From: Leishmania mexicana MHOM/GT/2001/U1103 | Lineage: Eukaryota; Euglenozoa; Kinetoplastea; Trypanosomatida; Trypanosomatidae | DNA length: 64,000 nt | NCBI RefSeq assembly: GCF_000234665.1 | Contig: NC_018324.1 | Coordinates: forward strand, 429,501-493,500 | Direction: 5' to 3' | Shown: one piece after another, positions 1 to 11,493 of the stretch | Numbering within the stretch: the stretch's first letter is position 1 | Layout: the number at the start of each line of letters is the position of its first letter | Notes under the pieces: generated by a model | The model's database searches: none | What the model was told of the DNA's origin: nothing | Seen by the model: the letters and a program-made list of their open reading frames with translations, nothing else | Program-made: the position numbers and the translations under genes

Positions 1-1324
1 ACACGTCTCTCACTCTATGTCCATGAGATGCCGTGGAGCAGGGCGGCACCTTTTTTTTGCCGTCGGATGCAGGGGATGTGACTGGGCTCCGTGGTGCTCG
101 AAGCATGAACAAGCACGGTGACGGCTGTGCGGCTCGAAAGCAACACGAAAGAGGGCAGGAATGCACTTTGATCCTTCTTGCGTGGCGAGGGCGCAACGTG
201 ATGCTTCTGCTGCTTTGTGCTGTATGCCGCCAGCTGTCACGGTTGCCTACGCGAAGGCGCCTCCTCTTCTCTCCCCTTTTTGCCCTCATGACGTGATTGG
301 CAAGCTCTGCGCGCAGAACTTGGTCGTGGCCGCAACTCGTCTTTCTCTTGCTGAGCATACCCGTGTACAGTGAACCAAGCGTCTCTTCTGGTGAAGCACG
401 TGCACGCCTCCCATTTACTTCCTGCTTCTCTCTTTTTTTTGCTTTTTTTCTGTCGCCGGGCTACAAGATGTGTGGACTGTAAAGGGGCATGTTTGCGCAG
501 CTTGGCTTGCCCTTCCCTCCCTTTTGTTCTCTATTTTATGTGGATCTCGCCACAGTGCCGGCGCTGGTGGTTCCGTTTGGTATCATACTGAGCAGTTCAA
601 TGGTCGTTGCCGTTCTCTCTACGTGGACTGCGCTGTCGAAAGGAAGAAGCTGGAGGGACTGACGAGCGCATCACTCGTGTGTTTTCGAATGTTTGTTGTA
701 CATTTTTTGGCGCGCGAATAGACGGCGACAGAGGGCGACTGAATAATCTCCAAAATAGAACCGAAAATCGTCTGCGAAGATATAAGGGCGAAAGTCAGCC
801 CATGTAGTGGGTGACAGTGTGCTGAACACGCCTATAGACGCCTCGGTGCGGTTGGCGGTCTAGGTTTGGTGTTCGTTGTTAAGTGAGTGGAAGGGCCAAC
901 AATCGGGCTTGGGTAACGTGAGCTCTTTCTGGTTGTTGTTAGCATGGTTATTAGTATCATGCTTCTTGTCCTTCTGGGTGTCCTTCGTGATCGTCTTTCT
1001 TTTTTGTTTCTTTTTTTGATGCTGCTGTCCTCCCTACTTCACCCACCTATCCACACTCTCCACTCTCCCTCTCTCTCTCTCTGCGGGGGCAATCTCACTT
1101 ACTTGTTTGCTTCATGCATGCCTCGACGTGCTGCTGCTTCGTCTTCTTCCGCACTCACCAACGTCTTTGCGACATCTCTCCGTCGCGCACACGTGTAGAT
1201 GAACTCGCACAAACAGAAGCGCACCCGCTCCAAGCGCCTCATTCGGCCCCACAGCACGTCCACCACCACACACCACTCTCCAGCTCTTCTTTCCCAAATC
1301 ACTACTCCAGCTTCTGCGTCACGG
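1..1324. other. Intergenic spacer and 5' flank of the MEMO gene
   Basis: No open frame here looks like protein. The sequence is T/C-rich, with a strong pyrimidine run around 1008-1090, as expected ahead of spliced-leader addition on the plus strand. The gene upstream of the window is not visible. Confidence 0.6.
1309..1310 (+). promoter_or_regulatory. Candidate spliced-leader acceptor AG for the MEMO gene
   Basis: A C/T-rich stretch at about 1276-1308 ends in CCAG, 14 nt before the ATG at 1325. This favours 1325 over the upstream in-frame ATG at 1199 as the start, because an mRNA beginning here excludes 1199. Confidence 0.5.
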
Positions 1325-2311
1325 ATGCGCTTTGTCCGCCCCGCCACACACGCGGCGCCGCACGGCCGCGGCTGGTACGAGGCAATCCCAGAGCGTCTGA
1401 AGGTGACAATCGACGACTACTTCAGCGAGGCCACGCACTGCTACGACAATGAGGGGAAGGAGTGCGCTCGCATGACGTGCTTGATTGCTCCGCACGCCGG
1501 TATGAGCTACTCCGGCCGCACCGCCGCTGAGGCCTTCGCGGTTTTTCGTGAATACCTCTACGCAAAAGGGTCCAAAGGCTGCGAACTGGAGCGCATCTTT
1601 ATCCTTGGGCCGTCGCATACAAAAGGCTTTGAAGGGTGCGAGCTCTCCGCCGCCAGTGCGTACGAGACGCCATTTGGATCGTTGAAGGTGGACACAGCTG
1701 CCGTGGATCTTGTGATAACGGATTTGCGCAAGGCAGGCGTGGGGGCGGCCACGGCGTCTCGCCGCACGGACGAGGCGGAGCACTCGATCGAGATGGAGAC
1801 TCCTTACCTCTCCCACATTCTTCACTACCCGCCAACGACGACCGGCGCGCCGGCGCAGCCGGCAGCGGGGCGCGTCTCAATCGTGCCCATTATCGTTGGC
1901 TGGACCACCAGGCAGGACGAAAAGGCCATTTACGACGTGCTCAAGCCGTACATGGACGATGCTCGCAATTTCTTCATCTTCAGCTCTGATTTCTGCCACT
2001 GGGGCGAGCGCTTCTCGTACACGTACCACTACAAGCGCTCCGAGTATCCGCATATCGGCGACTCTATCATCGCCATGGACCACGCCGCCATGGAGCTGCT
2101 GGAGAAGCGCGACTTGGAGAAGTGGTATGCCTACCTGCAGATCACCAAGAACACAATATGCGGACGAGCGCCGATTAGCATTGGCATGCAGCGCTGGGCA
2201 AATGAGGTGAACAAGGCGCAGGTGAAGTTTGTGCACTACTCGCAGTCGAACAAGTGCAAGGACGCAGACGACTCATCTGTGAGCTACGCCGCTGCCATCA
2301 TTATGGAGTAG
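1325..2311 (+). CDS. MEMO-family protein
   Basis: Encodes 328 residues, close to the roughly 300 of human MEMO1. The family fold resembles extradiol dioxygenases, and human MEMO1 binds iron or copper through two His and one Cys. All three are visible here: His57 in IAPHAGMSYSG, His98 in LGPSHTKG, and Cys279 in NTICGR. The block SSDFCHWGERF (220-230) and EHSIEMETPY (152-161) are also family hallmarks. A Pro/Ala/Thr insertion sits at about 170-182. An in-frame ATG at 1199 would add 42 low-complexity residues (Thr, His, Ser); I reject it because a good splice acceptor lies at 1309-1310. Family membership is clear. The biochemical role in trypanosomatids is not known from sequence; redox or iron handling is an inference from the human protein. 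Confidence 0.95.
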   Translation: MRFVRPATHAAPHGRGWYEAIPERLKVTIDDYFSEATHCYDNEGKECARMTCLIAPHAGMSYSGRTAAEAFAVFREYLYAKGSKGCELERIFILGPSHTKGFEGCELSAASAYETPFGSLKVDTAAVDLVITDLRKAGVGAATASRRTDEAEHSIEMETPYLSHILHYPPTTTGAPAQPAAGRVSIVPIIVGWTTRQDEKAIYDVLKPYMDDARNFFIFSSDFCHWGERFSYTYHYKRSEYPHIGDSIIAMDHAAMELLEKRDLEKWYAYLQITKNTICGRAPISIGMQRWANEVNKAQVKFVHYSQSNKCKDADDSSVSYAAAIIME

Positions 2312-4030
2312 ATGGTGCACCCCACCCCATGTAGGCCTTGTGATACCGTTCCATCCTGTTGAAGAACGGCGGGGATGAACAAAAAAAAGAAGCCGCCGAA
2401 CAACCGTGTCGTGCTACACGTATAATATATATATATATATTCTCCTGCTTGTCAGGAGGGCGCTTCTCCTTTTTTGGTGTTTCGCCCTCATTCCAGTCTT
2501 TTCTTTGGCCTCCTGTTTGACCCTTCTGCTTTTTTCTTTGCTTTTTTTTTCGTGTGCCTTCATACGCTTTATGTGCGCTTGTGCGTGCGTGTGTGTGTGT
2601 GTGTGTGTGCCTGTCTGCTTGCCATAGTCGCACGCCCTGCACACACACCTATTCCACTGACTGCGGGCATCCGTTTGCTCCGCCATTTGGCTGTATCAAG
2701 TCCCTCACTCGTTTTTTTCTATTTGTATTGCCTCACCTTACCTACCGTGACGCTGTGCATCGATGCTGCATATCGCTGCAGGACTTGATTTTATTTTGGC
2801 TTCGCTGCCACAGCACACACAACATGCTGCGCCTCCCGCTCTAACTGAGAAAGGTGGGCGAGACGAAAAGAAATCCCTCTACTTTCTCGGGTTCTCTACG
2901 TCCATATAGCTGCGCCTGCTATACACTCTCACTCTTTGAATTATGTATGTGTGTGCTTGCTGCTGTCATTCTTTTGACCTCTGATGGCCAGTGGAGCGGG
3001 GGAGGGGGCGCCGCGTCGTGGCACCAGGATCCAGGCACCCACGCACAGTGTGTATATGCGGACGCCAAGCAGCCCGTCACCCCCCTCCCCCTGTGTCCCT
3101 GTTACCCCCGATCAACTTATGGCGGCGACAGGGCCAAGCACCTACGGCGTCAGGTGGTGTGCGTGTGTGTTGGGGGAGGGGGTCTGCGTCACTCCGGGGG
3201 AGCGGAAGTGGTGAGAAGAGTTCGGGACACAGGCCGTGCTGGGGGTGACCCAGTCGGGTCATTGCAGCAACGTGTGTATACCGCTGCTGCGCACCGGGCT
3301 GATGGGAGCCTCTGAGCGGCCGGGTCAGAGTGGCGTTGAGTGTTTGCTGTATGGCTAAACGGACGCACCGAAAGCAAAAAGAAAAACAACTGAAGCCTTC
3401 GTTGTGCGCTGGCGTCCGTAGAGGGGGTGGGTGCCTTGAGCGGATAGCGGTCATGGTACCGAGGCAGCCAACCGACTTGGCTGGCAGGGTGCTTGATGAG
3501 ACTTCGCAGAAGGGAAAGTCTCGTTTCGCGTATCGCTCTTTTCGTGGCCGTTCTGGTGGCCTGTGGTCTCGCGCGTGCTCTCAGTGCAGATGTCCGTGCG
3601 CAAGTGCATCATTACCTTCTCCGTGCTCTACCACCCCTAGTCCTTTTTTTTGTCTCCTTATTCTTTGTGGTGATTCTTCGTTCTCCGCATACTTTGCGTG
3701 CCGCTATACTCCCATTTTGTTGTTGTTGCTTTGGTGATGGTGGTAGTTGGGGGCTCCTTCTCGGTCTCTGTCCATCGATCTTGCTTGCTTTTTGCCAGCT
3801 TTGCAAGAGCACAGATTCACAAGCACTCAAGCACAAGGCGCCTTTTGTGTGTGTGTGTGTGTCCGTGCATCGTCATCGTCCTGTCGTTCTGCTTCACGCG
3901 TTCTGGCCTTTCTTCTTCCTCTGTCTCTCTCATTTTTTCCTTATTCGTCGCTTGTTCTCTCTCCCCCTTTATGCTAGCCATTTTCTCTCTTGCACACTCT
4001 AAATGGTAACGCCTGCACTGCAAGAGCGCG
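2312..4030. other. Intergenic spacer with microsatellites and a SIDER-like repeat
   Basis: Holds a TA run (2425-2440), a TG run (2589-2609), the dispersed repeat at 2965-3374, and a pyrimidine-rich stretch (about 3880-3985) that probably serves trans-splicing of the next gene. No supported gene. Confidence 0.7.
2965..3374 (+). repeat. Dispersed repeat copy A (SIDER-like retroposon remnant)
   Basis: A 410-bp block that recurs at 17441-17850 without any indel (about seven substitutions by eye). Its central 340 bp recur at 43234-43573 with about one difference. It lies in a 3' spacer and runs into an A-rich tail (about 3371-3390), as expected of short degenerate Leishmania retroposons (SIDERs). 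Assignment to SIDER2 is from size and position, not from a database match. Confidence 0.7.
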
Positions 4031-5944
4031 ATGAAGACCCACCGTCGCCATGCAACCGTCGAGGAGGTGGTCGACCCCTCTCCGTTTGACTACACCCTCC
4101 TGAGCCACCTCTACGTGCATTCCGATGGAACGGATGTGATCGACTTCAGCGGCCTCGCTCCAGGAAGAGAGAGTCGATGTCGTGTGAACTCCTTCTTCAA
4201 GAACCGCAGCTTCGTTCCAGGGGTGACGGAGGTGGAGCCTGAGACTGTTGGGTCGTACTTGCACTTGCGCATCGATGAGAACGATGGGAATACAGTGGAC
4301 GCCTCGGAGTGCAGCAAGATCCCTGGTGCACACACCACAGCGCCCCCGAGAGGCGGGTCAGCCCCTGCTTCGAACCTGGTTCGCATCGAGGACAGTGCGG
4401 AGCACTGGTGGCTCATGTGCCAGGCCACAGAGGACACTGCACCGTACGCGCGGCTCTTCAACGGGGCAGGGGATCTTCTCAGCTACCTAGAGCACCACAA
4501 CCTTCAGCTGCCTACAGGCACGAGCTGGGTGAGCGACCCGTCAACTGACGCAGGGTTGCCGCACGGAGGACAGCCTCAGCCGTACCACGACAGCAGCAAC
4601 AGTGTTACCGGCAGCACCACACCCGTGCTGCCGCTGACGAAGTGGCTGGACATCCAGATTGACCGCTCGAACTCGCGCAGTGCGGAGCGAGTCACCCAAC
4701 TCCTGAATCGCTTGCCGATTTCGCAAGAAACCAAGGACAGCTGTTTGTACCTGTCCACGGTCGATTCAATCGACATTAGCGTGCTGACCACTGGTGAAGT
4801 CTCCAGCACCATGTCCGACTATGTTTTCCTCAACGTGATGTGCACGCCTGTGGTGGAAAATGATGCGAACGGCGCCGGCGCCGCGCCTGCCACCACCGCG
4901 TCGGACGAAAAGAGGTCCCTGCATAAACCGGACGGTGGAAAATTTGGCGTCTCTAGCACGGACAAGAAAAAAGGACCGGCAAAGTCGGGAAAGACACGAA
5001 AGCGTGGTGGCGCCCACATTCCGTCACAGGGGACCCTCTCCACCACGCGAAGTGTGATGGAGATGCGCTTCGAGGCGGTGCGCACTGGCGCGCCGCGCTC
5101 CTCCGTGCCCGAGCCTGTTGCTGTGGCGGTCATCGTCTTCGCGGACTGGATGTTCACTATACATGAGAAGCCGTTTGCGGAGATGGACGACATGTTGCGC
5201 ATGGTGCAGCTACACTGTGCGCCATCAGAGGTGACTACCTCACATCTGCGCTATGCCCCTGCCCTGTCACCAACAATGCAGCGCCGCTTCACTGCGCCGT
5301 TCGCGATGAGTGTTCTCCTGCAAATTGTGGTGGGACATCACCTCGACAGCATCACCCTCGCCAAGGCGGTCGACGCGCTTGGTGAGTGTGTCTTCGACGT
5401 CAGGGAACGGAAGAAGGACCAGGATGCCGTCTTGAAGCACATCACTGCCGTTCGGCGCTGTTTTGGGGAGTGCGGCACCGAAACAGCCCGGCGTGAGGTG
5501 CTCTTCGCGTCTCTGCTGCAGCCCATGTTTGCAGACCGGTTCTTTGTGGCTGATCCTACCATTCGCCGCGAACTGGAAAATGCCCAGGCGCATTTGCGGC
5601 ACTTCCAGCGAGACATTGCGGATTGCCGCGACACGGTCGCCCTCTCGAACTGGCATAACAATGTCGCCATTCAGTGGGTGCTGCTGCGCCGCGGTAATCG
5701 AGCTCTTCGCATGATTCTTCTCCTCGCGCAAATGACAAACATCATGCAGCCAATCGTGATTGTGCAGACGCTCTACGCTATGAACGTCCCGTTGCCATTT
5801 GAGGCGGAAGGTGACCCACCACACACGACGCTGGCGCCCTTTTTTGTCTTGGCCGCCATCTTCTTCATCTACTGCTGTCTCACTGTTGGGTCCATTCGAC
5901 GGACGGTTGTTCGAAAGTCCTTCGAGACACGTCTACTGGCCTAA
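4031..5944 (+). CDS. Divergent CorA-like (Alr1/Mnr2 type) divalent-cation transporter candidate
   Basis: Encodes 637 residues: a long soluble N-terminal part and two C-terminal hydrophobic segments (about 558-583 and 602-622) with a short basic tail. That is the CorA layout, and the first segment ends in YAMN (about 582-585), at the place of the family's conserved GMN loop. Other CorA-like traits are a VFADW block near residue 369 followed by an acidic helical stretch, and a charged helical region (about 500-555) before the membrane. A low-complexity linker (about 280-330) and a Lys-rich patch are trypanosomatid-like insertions. Expected role: Mg2+ or related cation transport. Gly-to-Ala in GMN is unusual, and overall similarity is weak, so this is a topology-and-motif call. 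A short out-of-frame ATG at 4003 may act as an upstream ORF in long 5' UTR forms. Confidence 0.6.
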   Translation: MKTHRRHATVEEVVDPSPFDYTLLSHLYVHSDGTDVIDFSGLAPGRESRCRVNSFFKNRSFVPGVTEVEPETVGSYLHLRIDENDGNTVDASECSKIPGAHTTAPPRGGSAPASNLVRIEDSAEHWWLMCQATEDTAPYARLFNGAGDLLSYLEHHNLQLPTGTSWVSDPSTDAGLPHGGQPQPYHDSSNSVTGSTTPVLPLTKWLDIQIDRSNSRSAERVTQLLNRLPISQETKDSCLYLSTVDSIDISVLTTGEVSSTMSDYVFLNVMCTPVVENDANGAGAAPATTASDEKRSLHKPDGGKFGVSSTDKKKGPAKSGKTRKRGGAHIPSQGTLSTTRSVMEMRFEAVRTGAPRSSVPEPVAVAVIVFADWMFTIHEKPFAEMDDMLRMVQLHCAPSEVTTSHLRYAPALSPTMQRRFTAPFAMSVLLQIVVGHHLDSITLAKAVDALGECVFDVRERKKDQDAVLKHITAVRRCFGECGTETARREVLFASLLQPMFADRFFVADPTIRRELENAQAHLRHFQRDIADCRDTVALSNWHNNVAIQWVLLRRGNRALRMILLLAQMTNIMQPIVIVQTLYAMNVPLPFEAEGDPPHTTLAPFFVLAAIFFIYCCLTVGSIRRTVVRKSFETRLLA

Positions 5945-7384
5945 GCGCACCAACATACGAGGAGCAGGTGTAACCCGTAAAATATTTTGACTGTCCATCA
6001 CGATAACCCTATCCCTCATAAGGCAAGTAGCAAGGAGGAGTGACAGAAGAAATGGAGGTGGTGGGGGGGTGACCGGGAAGAAGAACAGAGGAGGGTGGAC
6101 GAAAAACGACAGTAGTTGCGTATTGCGGATGGTGAGTCGAAAATAGGGGCGGCGAGACCGTCACGCATACGGGCGTCACACGATCTGTCTTCTCAAACCA
6201 AGACCGCGGTTTACACATCCATGAAAAGTGGCATATGACAAGAGCGCGAGCGCTGGTCATCATTACATATCTTTTGCTCCCTCTTACTCTCTCTTTGTAT
6301 GTTCATCCCTACAAGGGTGTGCTCCTTTACCGCCTGTCCTAAGGTACTCTTCTTTTATCTCACGTCACTTCCGTAACGTCGTAGGCTTGTTTGGGTGTTG
6401 TTGCGTCCTTGCCATCCTCATCATCAGCGCTACGTTTTTTTTTTCTATTTTGTTTTGTTACGGCACGAAAAAATTGACCTCTCTCTATATATATTTGTTT
6501 TGTGTTCAAAACACTCATGTGCAAGCCACGGGTGCACAAAAGCACCACCGGACGATCGACGAGGAGGAGGAGTGGGGAAAGCCAGAAACGAACGGAACAG
6601 AAACCACTGGAGCTTGCCACGTATGCAAAGCGACGGTGTGTCTTTTTTTGTGTGTGTGTGTGCGCGTGGACGTCGACGGGTAACTGAAATGTGGGCAAGG
6701 CCACCGAAGGAATAGAAAAAAGAGAAACACACACGAAAAAAAAAGAAAAGTGGCAGGGGAGGGGGGCTTGTAGGCGTGCAGGCACGCCCTTTGGAAGGAC
6801 TCGAGTGCTAAGAGACAGGAAAGTCAAACCCTCACATGCCTCCGCGGCATGAATCTATTCCAACTCCCCAAGCCCAGCACAGGTCAACTAGCCTCCTCTC
6901 CCAAGATCCACGATGAAAGGCGCACCAGCGGCGGTCTACTCGACCATGACAGCTCCCTCGGTCTTCTTAGTCATTTTTCCTGTCGACTGCTCTTTGATCC
7001 TCTACTGCGCCTTTTTTTTACTGTAGAGGTCAGCGGCTTCACCTTTCTTCGACGGCGCGCGTCTCCAGTCTGTGCGAGTCTGCGTTGTCGCTATAGTTCC
7101 TGTCGCTCCTGGCCAGCTTTTACAAACATTTCTCAGTTACCTATCGACGGCGCATAGACATTCCCTGTGTACATTGGCACAGGCGCACGCATAGACGAAT
7201 ATACGTACATTTTTGAGAGGCGCACGTTCTCTTTTCAGTGCTTCTCTTCAAGGCCTCCCGCACACACGTGCCAAGGCTCCCCTTCACGCGTTGGCGCTCG
7301 CCTCAGCTACCTCATCTCCGTCTCTTCGACTGTGCCGCCTGCCAAGATAGAAAACGCTCGCCTTGAGCTTGACGACGATCAACA
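5945..7384. other. Intergenic spacer, no gene seen
   Basis: Contains T-rich and A-rich runs, a TG run near 6650, and a pyrimidine-rich zone at about 7240-7340 upstream of the next start. No frame shows protein-like composition. Confidence 0.6.
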
Positions 7385-8389
7385 ATGCTGTGCCGTTCGC
7401 GAGCGACCTTCCCCAGGGCGGCGGTGGCGTTCTTTAACATGAAGCACTTTCAGACCAAAAAGAAGTACAACCTTACTCCCCAGAACATTTATGAGACGTT
7501 CTCCACCGTGCTGTCGCCCCGTGACCGACTGCTGCGTCAGTCTGTCTCCGGCGGCGGCGGGTCTCGTGTACTGGTGCTGGATGCCCAGCAACGGGTGAAG
7601 GGGGTTTACTTGCCCGTCTTTTGCATGCCGCACCCTTCCACCATCACAAACGGCAGCAACTCCCTGGGTGTGGCAGTCTCTGACTACACGCGTTTCATTG
7701 AGGCGACGTCAGCAATGCACAAGGCAGGCGGCGGCGGCACTGCGTCCACGTTGCCGACGGTGCTAGTGGTACTGTCGCATCCGCAAGGACTGGCCTATGG
7801 CACCTTTCGAGCCGACGGTATACCAGGTGTTCCAATGAAGAATCTTGCACTGGCGCCAACTCTTGTCAATGCGAGGGCACAGCAGAAGTCGACGAACATC
7901 GCCTCCACACCTCTCCGGACCTCTGGGTTGGGTACGGTGATTCCGCTGCTGAACGTTTCCCATGGTCGTGTAGATGTCATCCGCGACATCTATAAGGAGC
8001 TGAATGAGTGCGAGCGCGTTGCAGCGCTGAAGGCCTGCTCCACCTTCGTGTGGGCTCAAAAGGACAACACGTCATCGACGACCTTTGAAACGGCCCAATC
8101 CTCTGAGCGATACTGGGAACGTGCAAAAAGAGACGGTGACGCCGCAATGGCGCCGCCGCCGGGTGCTATCTCGTTTCTGGACCGCCGCTGGGTCTTGGTA
8201 ACGGACGTTGCCCTTCACCCCGATACCGGCGTAGGCCTTTACGCGCGCGATCCCGCCACAGGCGATCGCATCGTGAATGCGACTGGGGTGCAGTCTGCCC
8301 TTTGCAGAGGACTGCTCTTGCTCGATCACGTTCCCCGCACCGCGGCGGAGACAGGAACAGCCAATACCGACACGCGTACAAGTGGATGA
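7385..8389 (+). CDS. Conserved protein of unknown function, possibly mitochondrial
   Basis: Encodes 334 residues. The first about 25 residues are rich in Arg, Ala and Phe and lack acidic residues, as in a mitochondrial presequence. They are followed by a basic KKKYNLTPQNIYETF block that looks conserved. The rest is mixed alpha/beta in character with Gly-rich loops (about 56-60 and 115-118) and no transmembrane segment. I recognise no domain. The ATG is preceded by a C/T-rich region with AG sites. The coding strand and third-position GC match the neighbours. Function is unknown and the mitochondrial location is inferred only from composition. Confidence 0.7.
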   Translation: MLCRSRATFPRAAVAFFNMKHFQTKKKYNLTPQNIYETFSTVLSPRDRLLRQSVSGGGGSRVLVLDAQQRVKGVYLPVFCMPHPSTITNGSNSLGVAVSDYTRFIEATSAMHKAGGGGTASTLPTVLVVLSHPQGLAYGTFRADGIPGVPMKNLALAPTLVNARAQQKSTNIASTPLRTSGLGTVIPLLNVSHGRVDVIRDIYKELNECERVAALKACSTFVWAQKDNTSSTTFETAQSSERYWERAKRDGDAAMAPPPGAISFLDRRWVLVTDVALHPDTGVGLYARDPATGDRIVNATGVQSALCRGLLLLDHVPRTAAETGTANTDTRTSG

Positions 8390-9673
8390 TGCTGGCTGCT
8401 CGAGACCACCGTTCTCACACCGCCCCCAGCCAAGCACTCTTCGTCGAACATGCCCAAACGTCGTCAAAATCGGCTTCCATGCGCAACGCACGGGAACGCA
8501 CGCAGCCCGTGCATGTGCTGTTGCGTGACGTTCGAAGGTGGTTCTCTGTTTCTGTTCAGGAACGTCGCACCCAACCAAGAGGAGATCGTCAGTCACTCGA
8601 GTTGAATGGCCTTTGGTGGCATAGCTGAGCGCACTTCTTCACAGGAGCAACCAGGATGTTTGGCGGCTCACAGAAGGGGAAAAGCATCAGAAAGTGTGAG
8701 GAGTGCTCACTCCATCAAAAACAAGTACCAAAGGATCACATCGAAATATGAGCAACAGAGACAAGAGGACGGTGCGCTTGCGTGTGTGTGAGGGGAGGGG
8801 GAAGGGGAGGGGGGCGGAGGCGGGGCGTACTGTTGAAACATGAGGCCACCGCGGGTTTGCCACGTCGCAAGAAAATGCTGCGCACAATATTTGACAGCGA
8901 CACGGGAGAGGGCGGGGGGTCGTCCGCGTGGAGATGGTCCATGCTGCTAAAAAAGCAGAAAGTTATGTGCCGCTGGGTCTGGAGAGCCTGCCTATGCGAG
9001 GGACGAATAAGCCGCATACCTCCTCTGCTCTCCTCTCTCCCGCTCACCCGCTCCCAAATCGGTGAAAACCTTCTATCCGCATAAGAAATGCACAGGGCTT
9101 GTTTTCTTTTTTGGTGCTCAAAACACTATTATAACGCTCGAATATCGCTTGCTTACGCCTCTGCATGGCATTTTTTCTTACAGCGCCAAGGCGGGTGAGG
9201 TATGTGTGCAAGGAGAGATGTCTACGGGACACCTTTATGATTGGAGAGGGGGGGGTAGGCAAGGGACCTCGAACCCCTTCACGTATCGACTGCACATTCT
9301 TTGCTGCCATGACAGACACTGTCACCCCCGCCACCATTCTTGTTTCTGCCTGCAACCCCATCGTTCCCTTCTCTCTCTCTTTCTGCTCTATTCGAAAACC
9401 TGCTCTCTGCTGCTTCACTGCCGTCATGATTGACCTCAATTCGGTCATGAAAGACAGTGCGAAAGGAAGTAGTGCCCCCTCCTCCCTCTTTTCTTCCCTC
9501 GATTACCAACGTCGCTGCATTCGCGGGGAAAAAAAGGGTTTTTTTTTGCCCAATCCATCCTCTGCCGTAGCTTTTGTGGCTGTCTCTCCTATTTCCTTTC
9601 TCCCCTCCCCTCCCCTTCCCTACCCCCCCCCCCACACACACAACACTTACTAGCAGGCATTTGGTGCCGAAAA
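8390..9673. other. Intergenic spacer
   Basis: Holds a G-rich run (about 8789-8827), a G8 run near 9247, and a long C/T tract with a C run (about 9600-9635) just before AG sites at 9652-9656, the likely splice acceptor of the next gene. No supported gene. Confidence 0.6.
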
Positions 9674-10096
9674 ATGCGTCGTGCCACGTGCCATGTATCC
9701 GTGCGCTGCACGCAACCCGCGGCGGCACTCACGCCTGTGCGTACCATTATTGCCGCCAAGGGCATCGTAGAAAACCGTATTGCCAAGCACTACACCAACC
9801 GCACTGTCGATGAGTCCAAGGTGGAGCAAGCGGAAAGCGTGAAAAAGACGCTCCACCCCAATCCGCGCAACCGCAAGGAGGAGCTTAGCCACCTCACCCA
9901 GCACTGCAGCTACGAGTACGTGCCGGAGTTTCAGCGGTGGGCAAATGATATGATGGCGGTGTACAGCGACCCGCAGGGGTACGGGCACGATATGGCGTAT
10001 CACTACCAGCGCATCTGGAAGGCGAAGAGCTTGACGCGCCGTGGCGTGGAGGATGGCAGCGGCGCCTTCGACGTGTGCCGCGTGCATCCGCATTGA
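9674..10096 (+). CDS. Small conserved protein, probably mitochondrial
   Basis: Encodes 140 residues. The N-terminus (MRRATCHVSVRC) is basic and free of acidic residues, consistent with a mitochondrial presequence. The body is highly charged with many His and Tyr (for example HCSYEYVPEFQRWANDMM) and has no membrane segment. Strongly protein-like codon use and a strong polypyrimidine tract 20-70 nt upstream support a real gene. I do not recognise the family. Small basic proteins like this in trypanosomatids are often subunits of mitochondrial complexes or mitoribosomes; that is only a possibility here. Confidence 0.65.
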   Translation: MRRATCHVSVRCTQPAAALTPVRTIIAAKGIVENRIAKHYTNRTVDESKVEQAESVKKTLHPNPRNRKEELSHLTQHCSYEYVPEFQRWANDMMAVYSDPQGYGHDMAYHYQRIWKAKSLTRRGVEDGSGAFDVCRVHPH

Positions 10097-11493
10097 CAAG
10101 GAAAACGTGACGAACGAGGTCTCTGTGGATCGGCATCACCGCGGGAATACCTGCGCTGCGTCAGTTCGAGTGTTCTCTGAGCGATGACGACAGCGACTGT
10201 GTTGGCCACGCACCCATTTCTGTATCATACAGTTTCTCCTCTTGCTGCTTCCGCGCGCTGGCGCACTCCTAGCGTTATGTACGCCTTGTGCGCATAAGTA
10301 TGTGTGTTTGTGTGTGCGTGTCTACTTGTCCGGTGAGCAGTCCCCCGTAAACTTGTACACGAGCTCAACCTGCTTTTTCCTTTCTAGCCCTGCCGTCTGT
10401 TGTAGTCCATGTAGTTCGTCGCAGTAGATAGGCTTTCTGTTAGGAGACTTTTGAGAGTTTTTTTTTTCAGTGAGATTGCCCCTCCCCTTCAAATAGCCTC
10501 TTTTGTCCTTTCCCGTCGACAATCCCTGCTCCGTTGCGAGGTCGCCGCCCGTCCGCCACCCCTTTACTCTCGCGCGTGCCCAACGCCTTGCTTGTTATCG
10601 TTTCTCCCCGGGGTCGGGAAGGGGTGCAATCGCTTGGGGCCGGCTGCTTTGGTTTGCTCAAGTAGGAAGAATCTGCAGGCGTGTACCCCGACGCGTACGC
10701 ACGTACGTGGCTCGCATCGCATGTCAAGAGATAAAGATTCCAAGCTCCCTGCCGAAAGGACGAAAAGCAAACGAGAGAATGAATGGTGGCATGCTACGGT
10801 GACCGGATGCAGGGGGTATGCTTCTTTGCCGTCTCTCATGATCCCGCTATAATGGTGATGCTCTGATGCTGAAAGAGGAGTCTCGGGCTCGCTCTGTCAA
10901 ACCAAACAGGAACTGTGAAGGCACCCACAAATACACACACACACACATACACACAGACGGCGACACGATCGCACTCGATCAGGTAACCCAGCAAGCTTGT
11001 CACGCACCGCGCCCTGCTCGGTTTTCACATGAGCTGTGCCGGGGGTCATTCTCTCCACTTTCATGCCGTATTTTTCTCCCGTTGGTTATTCTCTCTCATG
11101 CCCTGCTGCTGCTCCCCACCTCTAACTTTGATAGACGGAGCACCTCTTTGCACAAGACCGAAAGCGCGTAGGGCGGAAATACAGGTTGTGAGCGCGTGAA
11201 GACCTTGCGCACCGCGCTCACGTACATTCGACGCCGGCATCACCCCTCTACATACCCCCAATAGAACAGCATCGAGCCGACGCAAGTGAAGATACCATTG
11301 CAGAAAAACACACGGTGGAAAAGGAGTGGTCCACCGCATGGACGCCCTGACAGTTGCCGTGTGTATTCTTACGTGTACACGCCCCCTCTCAGAGACGCGC
11401 TCGCTACGCCCATACTCGCCCGTTGCAAACACAGCGAGCTACCAAGGAAAGTCCCACCACTAAAACGTGGATTGTAGCTACTTTGGCTCTCCA
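10097..11493. other. Intergenic spacer, no gene seen
   Basis: Includes T runs (10459-10467), a CA run (about 10934-10956) and pyrimidine-rich stretches. The open frames here have no protein-like character. The frame of the next gene stays open upstream to 11467, but that codon is GTG, so the coding start is taken at the ATG at 11494. Confidence 0.6.
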
